NCBI GenBank assembly: GCA_036365455.1
Contig: JAWQUS010000002.1
Coordinates: forward strand, 1,922,001-1,986,000
Origin: Macrosoma leucophasiata
Lineage: Eukaryota; Arthropoda; Insecta; Lepidoptera; Hedylidae
Direction of reading: 5' to 3'
Length of the DNA: 64,000 nucleotides
A model generated the notes under the pieces. It saw only the letters and a program-made list of their open reading frames with translations. It did no database searches and had not been told where the DNA came from. Shown here in pieces: positions 37,122-47,186 of this stretch. The stretch's first letter is position 1; every line of letters starts with the position of its first letter. The position numbers and the translations under genes were made by a program.

Positions 37122-37409
37122 TTTTTTTTATGTTATAAAAGTGGCAAACAAGCGTGCAGTTCACATTGATGTTAAGTGATGACTGCAGCCTATAGACACC
37201 CACACAATGACCAGAGGTTAAAATGTAAATACGCTGCCACTCCTGAGGCATTAGGTGTTATGCCTCTGTGCCGGAAATTACAGAGCGGTACATTACCACT
37301 TGACCGGAACACGATAGTGCTGAACACTACCATTTAGCGGCAAGTATATTAGGTAATGCGGAGGTGCCTACGCCCGCGAGCTCCGTCACTGGAGCTCTAC
37401 CACCAGTAA
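37122..37409 (-). repeat. Family R, full-length copy
   Basis: T-run at 37118-37129 is the tail; ends 'agctctaccaccagta'. Abuts the 5S-SINE on its right. Confidence 0.85.
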
Positions 37410-37426
37410 ACCGATTGAAAGAATAC

Positions 37427-37780
37427 TAATAATGGCAACCATTATACGTCCCACTGGCGGGCACGAGTCTCTCCCAATTTTTTGGGGGGAGGCCTGCAGC
37501 TTACTCCACCACGCTGCTCCAATGCGGGTTGGTGGAGATACGGGTTAGTGGCCAACCTGCTGTCGAATGTTTTCAAATCGCCCATAAGGCCTTCGACAAG
37601 GTTTAACGACTGCTATCTATCGATAGGAACCGGGATCGACGGCTTAAAGTGCCCTCCGAAGCACAGAAACGCCCATTTTTTTAATCTGCCACTAGCGGTC
37701 ACCCATAACACACCCGACCGCACCCGTATCGCTTAAACAAGTAGTTCGCTTACAATCTACACCAGCCGCGGGGCCATGCG
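37427..37780 (-). repeat. 5S rRNA-derived SINE, copy 2 (full length, old)
   Basis: Minus-strand copy matching 41959-42347 end to end: LINE-like tail ('atacgtcccactggcgggca'), the inverted-repeat middle, and the 5S-like head near 37690-37780 ('gcggtcacccataaca' is box C read in reverse). Many substitutions. Confidence 0.8.
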
Positions 37781-38211
37781 CGCTAAAGTAAAGAATACAT
37801 AAAAATATAAAATGTTAAAGAAATTCGTTTCATCATTTTAGGTCGCCTAACCCCAAAGAGATAGGTTATTATTCTGCAAGTGAAGAGATATACGAGTTGG
37901 TATATATTATAGGCTAAACCTAATCTTAGTCTTAATTTTTGTTGGCTATGTCGACATTTCGTCTTAAAAATGAAGACAAATTTACGATCTAAGTCTAACG
38001 AAAGTCCGTTCGTTATGAATAAATGAATCACAAAAACAAATTATCGACAACAGATCGACGATGGATCAATGTTTTCCTTTTCTATAATTATGTTTTCTGT
38101 TAGTGAAGTAAATTAATCTTTTTTATATTTTTGTTTTATTCACAATTCTTTAGAGCACTCACTAAAATACATTTATTCGGGCTATTTATTCATACATGCT
38201 AGATTCAGAAT
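37781..38211. other. Intron, nothing recognised
   Basis: No supported feature. Confidence 0.4.
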
Positions 38212-38540
38212 CAGAAACTCATTTATTCATTTAGGGTGACAGGCACCTCTTATGACACGTCAAAAACAAACAAAATAAATTAAAGCGAATAACAATTGAT
38301 ATACATGTCAAACAAGATAAAAAATATATGTAAAGTCAAGAATATCACTAAGATAAAACTAAATGTAATAAACTAATGTAAAAGTATATCAGTAGAATGT
38401 CTCCTTTCCCCTTTACAAATTGATAACAAAGAGTAAAAAGAAAAGAAAAAGAGTCATTCTTTGTCATTCACCGGCAAAGTTCCAAAGGCCAATATGATCT
38501 GAGAAAAACTTGCCGGAAAAAACTCAGTCGGCTCTTTTAA
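38212..38540 (-). repeat. LINE 3' end, second family
   Basis: On the minus strand a short frame ends ...FFPASFSQIILAFGTLPVN before a stop, then a ~280-bp UTR ends 'atgaataaatgagtttctga', the usual end of a lepidopteran LINE group. The coding part is only about 25 codons. Confidence 0.6.
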
Positions 38541-39904
38541 AAATATCTCTTAGGCATATTTTTACAATTTTCCATAATTTAAACAAGCTTAAAATTAACA
38601 ATATAATATCAACATTACACTTTGATTATTACATTTAACACCTTTGTGGAGCTAGATCAGCATTTAGCCAAACATTTCTATCCTTGATTAAGAATGGAAA
38701 AAAAATGTTGATGTATTTTTAAACCTCCATGTGATGTTGTACTTTTACTTTAGTAGGTACTTAGGTTCTTTTTAAAGGGAAAAAAGCACGCTAGAGCAAA
38801 ATTCTATTGCTTAGTTGTTCCATCCATATATCTTGTGCATTATGGGAACTAAAACTGCTCATTAGGGCTAATCCATCAATGGTGTGGTGTTTGCTCCCAT
38901 GGCGTTTGTAAGCCGATTGCCGTAACCCGACACCGAATCTCCGACCCTTGTGCGAATGCACGGTCACCGGCGACTGAGCCGGGGGTGTTGGCGGTTAGAA
39001 ATGTTTTGGGGTAATAATTGGGGGTGGAAAATGGAGTAATGGCAAATATCTGTACCGTTAAAAGCTGAAGAAGATGCGCCATGTTTTTGAATTGTCATTC
39101 AGACATGATATTGGAGACGAGGTATTTAGGTCTAACATTCCTTTTATATTTAGTTATTTTATTTTTTGACAAAAACAGATGCCAGTGATTTTAGAAAATT
39201 AAGAATAAACGAAAAGATAAATACTACTTCTTTTTCAGTTGCAAATTGTGTTTAGGAGTGGATCAATAGATTTGTCGATTACGTATATACGATGGACTTT
39301 TTGAGCAATGTCGCCAACCAATAATTCTAGATTCTAGAACTGTGTTCCATTTAAATTATAATTATGTAATCCAACTCAGAGGCACAATTCACCTAGGTTC
39401 AACAGTGGCATCGAACCTTCAGACTTCTTTGTATGAAATATCTTTCAATGCGCTGAAACCATCTTCAAGAATCTGAACAGCTCCATAATATTTCAATCAA
39501 ATAGTAGATAAAAGATAACGAGAGTTAAATAAGCAAACATATGCTTTACAGCAAATGTATAAAACTTTTCAAAAACCGTAGTTGCATCTTGAACTTCCAG
39601 CAACATAATAACTCGTACTAATAAGAAAACTTGGTATCAACTTAACATCGCTTTCACCTTATCTCGCATCACTATTGTCTCAGTCTAGGTCGGCACCGTC
39701 AAAATCATTATCGATATCGAAAATAGAAAGTGTGTAATAAGCGTTATACGTTGTTCTCTGTCATTGACACCACGCGGGAGATTTATCGTGTGCCCTCGGG
39801 TTTAGTGCAGGGCCCAAATGAGTGCATGCTATCGTGTTACACCAATCAAATGGGATCTCGATAGTGATGGGATGTGGGTTTCGCGATTTGGTTTGTTAGG
39901 TATT
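38541..39904. other. Unique intron; GC-richer patch 38880-39060
   Basis: No repeats recognised. The patch has no recognisable protein. Confidence 0.4.
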
Positions 39905-40165
39905 ACGAATCTATAGATTTAAAAATCAATTGCTGTTCGTTAGGCTCGCTGAAACTCGAGAACGGCTCTACCGATTTGGTTAATTTTAGTTTTGAATTAT
40001 TTCTAGAAGCCCAGGGAAGGTTTAAAAGGTAAGAAAATATGAAGAAATTGAAGGGGAATAGTAAAACACACAATTTCATTTTCTTATACAAATAGTCCGT
40101 ATCTATCAAACCGTTGACACATTATTTAATTCTAAGGCAAAACGAAGTTTACCGGGTCAGCTAGT
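39905..40165 (+). mobile_element. Helitron-like non-autonomous element (degenerate)
   Basis: 'ctgttcgttaggctcgctga' and 'gaaactcgagaacggctcta' to the end 'ccgggtcagctagt' is a widespread lepidopteran repeat usually placed with Helitron-like elements. The CTAGT end fits the CTRR rule. Assignment from memory of the family. Confidence 0.6.
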
Positions 40166-40201
40166 ATGGAATAAAGTAATTGAGAAGATGTGATCTACTG
40201 G

Positions 40202-40378
40202 TTATAGAGTTCCAGTGACGGAGCCCGCGGGCGTAGGCACAATCGCATCACCTAATCTACTTACCGCTAAATGGTAGTATTCAGCACTATCCGTTAGGTG
40301 TGCCGTGTGTGTGTTCCGGTCAGGTGGTACGGTCCTGTGATTTCCAGCACAAGCATAGCATCTAACGATACCGTAGGG
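40202..40378 (+). repeat. Family R, 5' part
   Basis: 'agttccagtgacggagccc' to 'tttccagcacaagcatagca', with a small internal insertion (about 40292-40310). Interrupted by the hAT-like element. Confidence 0.7.
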
Positions 40379-40802
40379 CAGCGTTTCCCATTTGCCGGAT
40401 CGCGACCCGGTACCGGGCCGTCAAAATAAAATACCAGATCGCAACATTCCCGTCATGTTTTAAAAATATTACCTACTCTATCTACCGAAACTTATTTTCC
40501 CTTTTGAGTTTATGCATGTGAAATACGGTTCAAAACTATTTTACCTTAAAAATAAATCTAGAAACCAACTCGGAGTGGTACCAGACTTTAAGATTAATCT
40601 TTCGTCATTTAGTAAAAAGTCTTTAAATTAAGCAGCAGCTTCATACTTCGTACTAATACAATCTTTTTACTAATAATAAATGTGTATTATTTTACTTTTA
40701 ATGGAACCAGCTTAGCAAGCAAGAAGTGAGTGGGTCGCGAAAGGGTAGTTTGGATATTAAAAATTACCGGGCCATGGCAGAACAGTGTTTGGGAAACACT
40801 GC
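40379..40802. mobile_element. hAT-like MITE, 424 bp
   Basis: Ends CAGCGTTTCCCA... / ...TGGGAAACACTG, typical hAT-type termini, flanked by 8-bp repeats that still match at 6 of 8 positions (ccgtaggg / cggtaggt). No transposase frame. Confidence 0.7.
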
Positions 40803-41421
40803 GGTAGGTATAAGTATCTGATCTTTAGTAGGTAGTAGGTAGGTTGTTAGCTACCTACTCCTTAATTAGAACATAACATCTTACTAGACAAATAATAAAA
40901 ATTCACTACTCTGACACAAATAGCCCGCAAAATCCCAACAAGAAAAAACAATTGTGCCAGTAAGCCGCGCGACGGTAAGCTTTATCGACAATTCTTTATT
41001 AACACTTGGACTCCCTAAGCGACAGCCACGGTGTCGTAATGCGCCCGATTTGATGGATTGGCTTCTCCGCATCCCTCCTATTTGCAAACACCCTTATCTG
41101 GGCGACGCAGGGGCAGAGGGACGGGGCCTAATTAAAATTGGCACCCGAAACGGTGGTATGCAACTAACTAACAACGCTCTTCTGTTGTTATCCTTTCGGG
41201 TGATTTTCCACTGTCTGGGATTGGAGCGAGTCTTGTTTGATTATTGGCTGATGCAATGAGGAATGCATGGCTTATTGGGTTCTGGTTGCAATCATCTTGA
41301 AAGCTATGCGATTCTGGTGCTGATTGTTGAAAATGTTTGTTTATTATTTTTAATTTGGTCAAGTTTTGATCAAGTCTGCTTTTCGATAATAAAGTCAAAA
41401 GAATAAAAAACAGACTACTTT
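40803..41421. other. Intron, nothing recognised
   Basis: No supported feature. Confidence 0.4.
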
Positions 41422-41699
41422 TACTGGTGGTAGAGATAGAAGTAATAGACGATTAAGAGAGAGCTCTTAATCGTCTATTACTACGAAACTCACAACTTGT
41501 CCTTAACATAATACATAAACAATTTCACGCACACATTTAAACATCTGGGCGACAGGCGTATGACCATTTGGGCTGTACTTTGACAGAGGAAAGCCTATGG
41601 CTACTCCTCTCCGGCCCGCCGCGGCCGGTGGCCCGTGTTGCTCTATGCTTAACACCAATGTGAGCCGCATGGTTGTTTGCCAACCTTCCTTTCATAAAG
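41422..41699 (+). repeat. Family R shell containing family C
   Basis: 41422-41435 is the family R start ('actggtggtagag') and 41645-41699 its 3' end ('cttaacaccaatgtgagccg', 'ttgtttgcca'). The segment between, 41437-41644, is family C. Either C was inserted into an R copy, or there is an R variant with a different middle. Confidence 0.6.
41442..41481. repeat. 18-bp perfect inverted repeat
   Basis: GTAATAGACGATTAAGAG, spacer AGAG, then its exact reverse complement. The right arm is the start of family C, so the left arm is an inverted duplication of that start. Confidence 0.9.
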
Positions 41700-41946
41700 C
41701 AAACGACACACAAGCTACTCGTGTTATGGATTGGTGAAAAATGCCATAAAAACTATTTCGAAGCACAACAAATAAAAATATATAGAGCGGTTAATTCCAC
41801 CACCGTTATAAGACAACAGTTATTTATATCGACATATAATAATAATATACTGGCCGCAAGCGCCACGTCCGCTTAATGAAGCACAGAACACGTTGACACA
41901 AGCGATTAGAAGTGACTGAATTAATGTATTTCTTATTCATTGAAAG
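41700..41946. other. Short unassigned stretch
   Basis: Nothing recognised. Confidence 0.4.
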
Positions 41947-42359
41947 TAAGTAAATTTTACAATAATTTTTATAAGTATGAAGCGCGCATGGATGAAGCGC
42001 GCATGGCCCGGTGGCTGGTGTAGATCTTCAGCAATCTACTCGGTTAAGCACTAGGGGCGCGGTCGGGTAGTGTGATGGGTGACCGCTAGTGGCAAATTAA
42101 ATGCGCGTTTCCGTGCTTCGGAGGGCACGTTAAGCCGTCGGTTCCGGTTGCTATCGATACATAGCAGTCGTTAAACCTTGTCGGAGGCCTGAAAACATCT
42201 GACAGCGGGTTGGCCACCAACCCGTATCTCCACCAATCCGCATTGGAGCAGCATGGTGGAGTAAGCTCCAGGCCTCCCCCAAAAAAGGGGAGAGACTCGT
42301 GCCCAGCAGTGGGACGAATAATGGATTGCCATTATTATAATATTAAATAAGTAAATTTT
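41947..42359 (+). repeat. 5S rRNA-derived SINE, copy 3 (intact, with target-site duplication)
   Basis: TAAGTAAATTTT flanks the element at 41947-41958 and 42348-42359. Body 41959-42347. The 5S-like head, about 41995-42098, holds GGGGCGCGGTCGGGTAGTGT and GATGGGTGACCGC. A middle region with paired arms ('ggttggccaccaacc', 'aggcctccccc/ggggagag') follows. The end, 'cccagcagtgggacgaataa' plus 'tggattgccattattat', resembles an RTE-type LINE end. The 5' end carries a 15-bp tandem duplication (ATGAAGCGCGCATGG twice, 41977-42006). Confidence 0.9.
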
Positions 42360-42393
42360 GAATAAGGATACCGCAAGGACGGACGGTTGCCGC

Positions 42394-43210
42394 AAGACGT
42401 TAAAGGGTTCCCCCCCGAGGGTTTCCGCCTTGTCGTGGCGGGGGGGCTCAGTACCCGGTGGTTGGCCTCACACCGGAGAAGCCAAGAGGAACCCAGAGAG
42501 GGGGCGGCGTTTGGCGTGGCTCTGCCCGCCACTCGCTGCTGTGGTGAGGAGACGGCTGGGGAAGAGGTGTACGGGTGTATCGTTGCCCTGCACCCTATCC
42601 CCAGCCGCCTAGCGGTTGTCCCGCCGTAAGATGGGGACGTAGTGGGGAGGCGGCTGGGGAGGAGGTGTATGGGTGTGTCGTTGCCCTGCACCCTATCCCC
42701 AGCCGCCTAGCGGTGGTCCCGCCGTCAGATAGGGACGTGGTGGGGCCGCGGGGGGGTGGTTGAAGGTCAGTTCATCACTGACACTCCCGCTCCCCCGGGG
42801 CCGGACTGTGTGCCCCTGGGCTTCTCCACCCGGGCGTCTTGGGACGCCTGGCGATGTGAGTGGTCGGGGCAGGGACCTTCGGGCGCCGGACTAGGGGATG
42901 TCCATCGCCCGAATGGAGAGGTCCCGGGCTGGCTGGCGTGCAAGTGTTCCGCACGCCACTAGTGTTGGTTGGAGCCGATAGGTTCCGAGGAGGGCTCGGC
43001 AACGAGCAGCCGCCGGTGGGGTCGCGGATGTGTGCGATAGCGTTCCCGTGACCCCGCCAGTGATGGCGGACGAGTCGGAACACCCAGGGGTTTTTAGTGG
43101 GTAGACGGATGCCTTTCCCGGAGTCCCACATAACCCACCCCTCTCCCCAAGGGTGGGTATGCGTAACGCATTTTACCCTGGTAAAAAAAAAAAAAAGACG
43201 TTAAAGGGTT
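42394..43210 (+). mobile_element. GC-rich poly-A retroelement with 16-bp target-site duplication
   Basis: AAGACGTTAAAGGGTT lies at 42394-42409 and 43195-43210. The 785-bp insert (42410-43194) is strikingly GC-rich, ends in a run of A (43183 on), and has a stem-loop just before the tail (ACCCACCC / GGGTGGGT, about 43133-43159). An internal ~100-bp unit is tandemly repeated at about 42545-42745 ('ccctatccccagccgcctag' twice). Several frames are open but none shows a reverse-transcriptase or zinc-knuckle motif. It could be the 3' UTR of a GC-rich LINE or a non-autonomous partner. Confidence 0.85.
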
Positions 43211-43661
43211 GAATATAACGGTGAAGCTAAAACAACACAAATACTAATTAGTCGATTTTTTTATTGAATAAAAGTTAATATTTAAATTAATGCAATTTAA
43301 TATAGACTTCACAAACACTTTTAAGGCTAAAATCATTCATTTTGGAAAAATCTCGGCACAAGATTAAATACAGAGGTTGTTACTGGAGGTGTACCATAGA
43401 TTCTGTTGCATTGAAATGTTTGTTAAACTTATGGTTTTTTGTCAAATTAACAATAACAGTAACATTTACAGTAGCAGTGATATGCGTTGGATAGTTAAAA
43501 TTATACACATACAATTATACAGTTGGTTAGGTTTGACAGATTCTCTTATCATCTGACAGATAATTTTAAGGTTAACTTTAACACTAACCAGCGCAGCTCG
43601 GCTAGTTACGGTTAAAGTTATGAGGTCAATATTCAAATTGTGCAACTATTTTTTTTACTTA
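43211..43661. other. Intron, nothing recognised
   Basis: AT-rich, no supported feature. Confidence 0.4.
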
Positions 43662-43883
43662 AGCGGTAGCAGAGAATATGTAATAATACTACGTAAAGAA
43701 TGGACACTTCGACGTCCCGCCTGATTTCCCCGCCTGAACCAACCACCCCCCCTCTTATGGGCGATGTTTGGTGTTCTCTACATGCTACGCACACAGGTGC
43801 ACGTGTAAATACACGTCACTGATGTCTGTGTAATAGAGATCAAATTAGGCGTTTGTATGGAATTTTGGCAAAGTGGTAGTTTT
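43662..43883 (-). repeat. Family G repeat, copy 2
   Basis: Reverse match to 13542-13740, here with an extra CCCC-rich stretch; again next to family R. Confidence 0.7.
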
Positions 43884-43888
43884 TAATA

Positions 43889-44202
43889 TTTTTTTTCAAG
43901 TTTTTTTTTTATTTTTTTTTTTATGTAATGGAAGTGGTAAACAAGCATGCAGTTCACATTGATGTTAAGTGATGACTGCAGCCTATAGACACCCACACAA
44001 AGACCAAGGTCAAAATGCAGATGCGTTACCACTCCTGAGGCCTAAGGTCTTATGCCTCTGTGCCGGAAATTACAGGGCCGTACATTACCACCTGACCGAA
44101 ACACGATAGTGTTGAACACTACCATTTAGCGGCAAGTATTAGCGGGGTAATGCGGTGGTGCCTACGCCCGCGAGCTCCGTCACTGGAGCTCTACCACCAG
44201 TA
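43889..44202 (-). repeat. Family R, full-length copy
   Basis: Long T-rich tail at 43889-43922, then a close match to the other full copies, ending 'agctctaccaccagta'. Confidence 0.85.
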
Positions 44203-44725
44203 CGTTGAAGTACGATGATTATACAACCCAGCCTTAGTGTAAAAAAAAACAATATGACCTTCTCAACCCAAACATCGAACCCGAGAAGTAGCTATAGTAG
44301 ACTACTTATTTCAGTATAAGTCAGACAGCAACTTTTGAATTCTTCCAAACAATCCATAATTCACAGCCGCATTGTCAGTTACACGTCATCAAATGTATTC
44401 GTCTTTAGAGTTCGAAATCATTCAAATTTAAATAAGTTATTGTCATCTTTTCAATGTTGTCAGCCAGTCATCACACCTACATAAGGTGTTGATTTCCCAC
44501 AATGGAGAATTACTTAGAGATAAGTACAAGCTGCCTTTAAAAGATAGATCCTGATTTATAATAATAATTACTAGGTGTTATCGATAAATTACGTACAGCA
44601 TCAATTTATGACGAGAGTTTTGATTAGACGCTTCTACAAAATGTATTGCGATAGTAAGACAGACTTTAGTCAGGTTTTGATTTGATTTTTAAACATAACT
44701 GCACTAAAAGATTCTTAGATTTCTT
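44203..44725. other. Intron, nothing recognised
   Basis: No supported feature. Confidence 0.4.
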
Positions 44726-44773
44726 ACTAGTGGTAGAGCTCCAGTGACGGAGCTCGCGGGCGTAGATACCACC
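44726..44773 (+). repeat. Family R, 5' terminal fragment
   Basis: 'agtggtagagctccagtgac' to 'gcgggcgtagataccacca'; joined directly to a LINE fragment. Confidence 0.75.
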
Positions 44774-44994
44774 AGGAATGTGGATGGTTGCAGAGGCCCA
44801 GGAAGACCAAGGCTGACCTACCATGACCAAATAGGTCGAGTTCTGTCTGATGGTGCTGTCAAGTCTGAAGAATCGGCGTGCATGTATGAAGAGAATGATG
44901 AAGGTAGATGAGGCACGAGACGTATGACGGGAACGGGATATCTGGCGCTCTACACTTTCTGCCTACCCCTTTAGGGACCTGGCGTGATACATAC
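44774..44994 (+). pseudogene. LINE C-terminal fragment (GHIEKM family), frameshifted
   Basis: NVDGC...GRPRLTYHDQIGRVL is intact, then a small deletion near 44860 breaks the frame. Ends 'gggacctggcgtgatacata'. Confidence 0.75.
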
Positions 44995-45020
44995 ATACTT
45001 ATTTATCACCAGTTATTAAC

Positions 45021-45261
45021 AAAAACAGAAATAATTGTACTTTTTATTTTTCGCAATAACACATGCGAGTGAACTATTAGAAGATAAAGAAAAAACGGAA
45101 AGAAAAATTTGACTTCGGGCAGAAATCGAACCTGCGGATAACCAGTCCAGCCGCTTTACCACTAAGCTACCGAAGTCCCTTAGTGGTAAAGCGGCGGGTT
45201 CAATTTCTGCACGAAGTCAAATTTTCTTTCCGTTTTTTCTTTATTTTCTAAAAACAGAAAT
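45021..45261 (-). repeat. SINE-C fold-back insertion with 12-bp target-site duplication
   Basis: AAAAACAGAAAT flanks it at 45021-45032 and 45250-45261. Read on the minus strand: a short inverted arm (45249 down to 45179), a 12-nt loop (45178-45167), then a full SINE. The SINE's tRNA-like head carries GACTTCGG/CCGAAGTC ends, a box A around 'tagcttagtgg' and a T-arm GCAGGTTCGATTTCTGC. The tail runs to 45033. The innermost 16 bp of the arms (45151-45166 / 45179-45194) are perfectly complementary. The inverted arm lacks the anticodon region. Confidence 0.85.
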
Positions 45262-45913
45262 CCCTATATATCTTCCCCCTACACATACGGAAATGTAACA
45301 GCAGCAGTTAAACCTCCGTTCACCCAACCTGATCAATAAAAATTAAACCAACAAAAGGTTGGGGAAGATCAAACATTTATTTGAACGATCAGAACGGCAA
45401 AGGAAATTTTTAATGACAGTTAACCCTTCCAACGTCTCACGTCTGCACGATTACGCCGCATTGAAAATTAGTTTAATATCTCGAATTGACGATTCCGTCC
45501 GGAACGGCCAATTAAGAGGGAATAACACTTGGAATGATCCGGGTGATAGTCAAGTTATGGGGTGCGTTTATATCCCATTAAGTGCTGTAGCTCGGAGACG
45601 GCAAGAATGTACGGTGAGCGCTTCAAGCGGTTTACGTCGGCTCATTGTTGGCGGTTTTGTTTATGCAAAGCTTTTTGTGGAGGGTTAATTTATGTTTTTG
45701 TTATGAATTATTCGTTGGATTGCTGATTTTGATTTTTAATTTATTATTCTATTTCAAATATGTACGTATAGTACGTGTATAGTGTATGTACGTACGTATG
45801 TGTCTTCATGAGTCAATTGAGTGTTGAATATATCCTATGTCTTTGCAAGCGTTCCTTGCTTTGTGTAAATGTTTTTTTTATATTTAATAGCAACGAAAAT
45901 TAAAATCCCTACT
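45262..45913. other. Unique intron block
   Basis: 45360-45690 is GC-richer with an open plus frame of 109 codons that resembles no known protein; candidate regulatory sequence or chance ORF. Confidence 0.35.
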
Positions 45914-46105
45914 TCCCTACTAATATTATAAATGCTAAAGTAACCCTGTCTGTCTGTCTGTCTGTTACTTTTTCACGTTCAAACGACTGAACCGATTTTA
46001 ATGAAATTTGGTACAGAGATAGAGCTGACAATGAGAAATAACATAGACTACTTAGTTGTTTATAAAACGACATCCACGCGGGCGAAGCCGGGGGCAACAG
46101 CTACT
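45914..46105 (+). mobile_element. Lep1-like Helitron fragment family (192 bp)
   Basis: Begins TCCCTACTAATATTATAAAT, contains a (CTGT)n microsatellite at about 45947-45965 and the stretch 'ctgaaccgattttaatgaaa'. Ends 'gaagccgggggcaacagct'. This is the layout of the widespread lepidopteran Lep1/Helitron-like repeat, which often carries such microsatellites. Confidence 0.8.
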
Positions 46106-46132
46106 AAATAATAAAAACGAATATTTAAACTC

Positions 46133-46266
46133 TGGACCGACGACCTAGTGAAGGCTGCAGGTACCCGCTGGATGCAAGTCGCTTCCGATCGGTCGGTATG
46201 GAGGTCATTGGGGGAGGCCTATGTTCAGCAGTGGACGTCCTATGGCTGATATGATGATGATGAAAC
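46133..46266 (+). pseudogene. RTE-type LINE reverse transcriptase, last 38 codons
   Basis: In-frame from W at 46133 to the stop at 46247-46249: WTDDLVKAAGTRWMQVAS, then DRSVWRSLGEAYVQQWTSYG. The WxDD..K.AG..W...A.DR..W..LGEAYVQQWT ending is the C-terminus of the abundant lepidopteran RTE-like LINE. It is followed by the usual (ATG)n tail. Confidence 0.8.
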
Positions 46267-46359
46267 TCTGGGCAGGATCGACAATGCATCCGAGGAATCA
46301 AATCCACAGCTCATGATTAAAATTTATATTGTTATTTAAGTCTGTGTGCCGCATTTTTT

Positions 46360-46694
46360 AATAATTAATTACGTAACTTCACGCCTGTAATCCCCGAAGG
46401 GGTAGGCAGAGGTAAATGCATGCATTCAAGCATACATGCAAACACCCACGATTCGCCGGTTACGTTTTGGCCCATGTAACAGGTGCCGAGTCTGTTGACA
46501 TCTCCGGGCACATTACCAAACTTTGAGGTACTGGGAAATTTCCAGAAAATGGAAAAATCCCAATAGAACCAGAGATAAAGGCTTTTTCACCATTATCTCT
46601 GATAACCCCCTACCCGGGAATCGAACCCAGGACCTCAGCGTAGTAGTAGTGGCCTGCTACCACTAGGCTACCGAGGCAGTTAAATAATTAATTA
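46360..46694 (-). repeat. SINE-D, full-length copy with 12-bp target-site duplication
   Basis: AATAATTAATTA at 46360-46371 and 46683-46694 flanks a ~310-bp minus-strand element with the tRNA-like head at 46605-46680 (B box 'gggttcgattcccgg' in sense) and the LINE-like 3' end at 46372-46405. Confidence 0.9.
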
Positions 46695-46752
46695 ACTGAT
46701 TTAAAAGTTAAATAAAAAAATGTTCTGTTACCCACATGCCTCTTAGGTATCA

Positions 46753-47089
46753 AAAATTATATAAGTGTTTTATATTATTTCGCATTAACACATGCTTGTG
46801 AAATATATTTTATTTTTAAAGAAAAATGGAAAGAATTTGACTTCCGGCGAGACTCGAACTCGCGACCTACTGGGAATCTAGTCCAGCCGCTCTTCCAATT
46901 GAGCTACTGAAGTCCTGCCCGATTTGTCAAATCTTTCCTTCACATCTATTGCATTGCTTTATGGTAGCAGCAGCGCCATCTATTACCAACTAGCGGCTGG
47001 ACTAGATTCCCAGTAGGTCGCGAGTTCGAGTCTCGCCTGAAGTCAAATTTTTCTTTCCATTTTTCATTAAAAATAAAATTATATAAGTG
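46753..47089 (-). repeat. SINE-B fold-back insertion with 15-bp target-site duplication
   Basis: AAAATTATATAAGTG occurs at 46753-46767 and 47075-47089. Between them on the minus strand lie an inverted arm (47074-46992: partial tRNA head plus start of tail), a ~100-nt spacer belonging to the unit's 5' part, then a full sense unit (tRNA head about 46913-46840, tail to 46768). Arms 46808-46891 and 46992-47074 are nearly complementary throughout. Confidence 0.85.
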
Positions 47090-47186
47090 CCTTCATTATG
47101 TAATGCAAGACACATAAAATAGGTCTGAATAAAAATATCTTGATATTCTATTTCGTTATAATTTCCTAATTAATAAATAATAATAA

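Noticed and set aside
42358..43131. Several GC-rich ORFs on both strands
   Set aside because: Overlapping open frames are expected in such GC-rich DNA; none has RT, endonuclease or zinc-knuckle motifs.
45945..45970. (CTGT)n microsatellite as a separate feature
   Set aside because: It is the internal microsatellite of the Lep1-like Helitron repeat.
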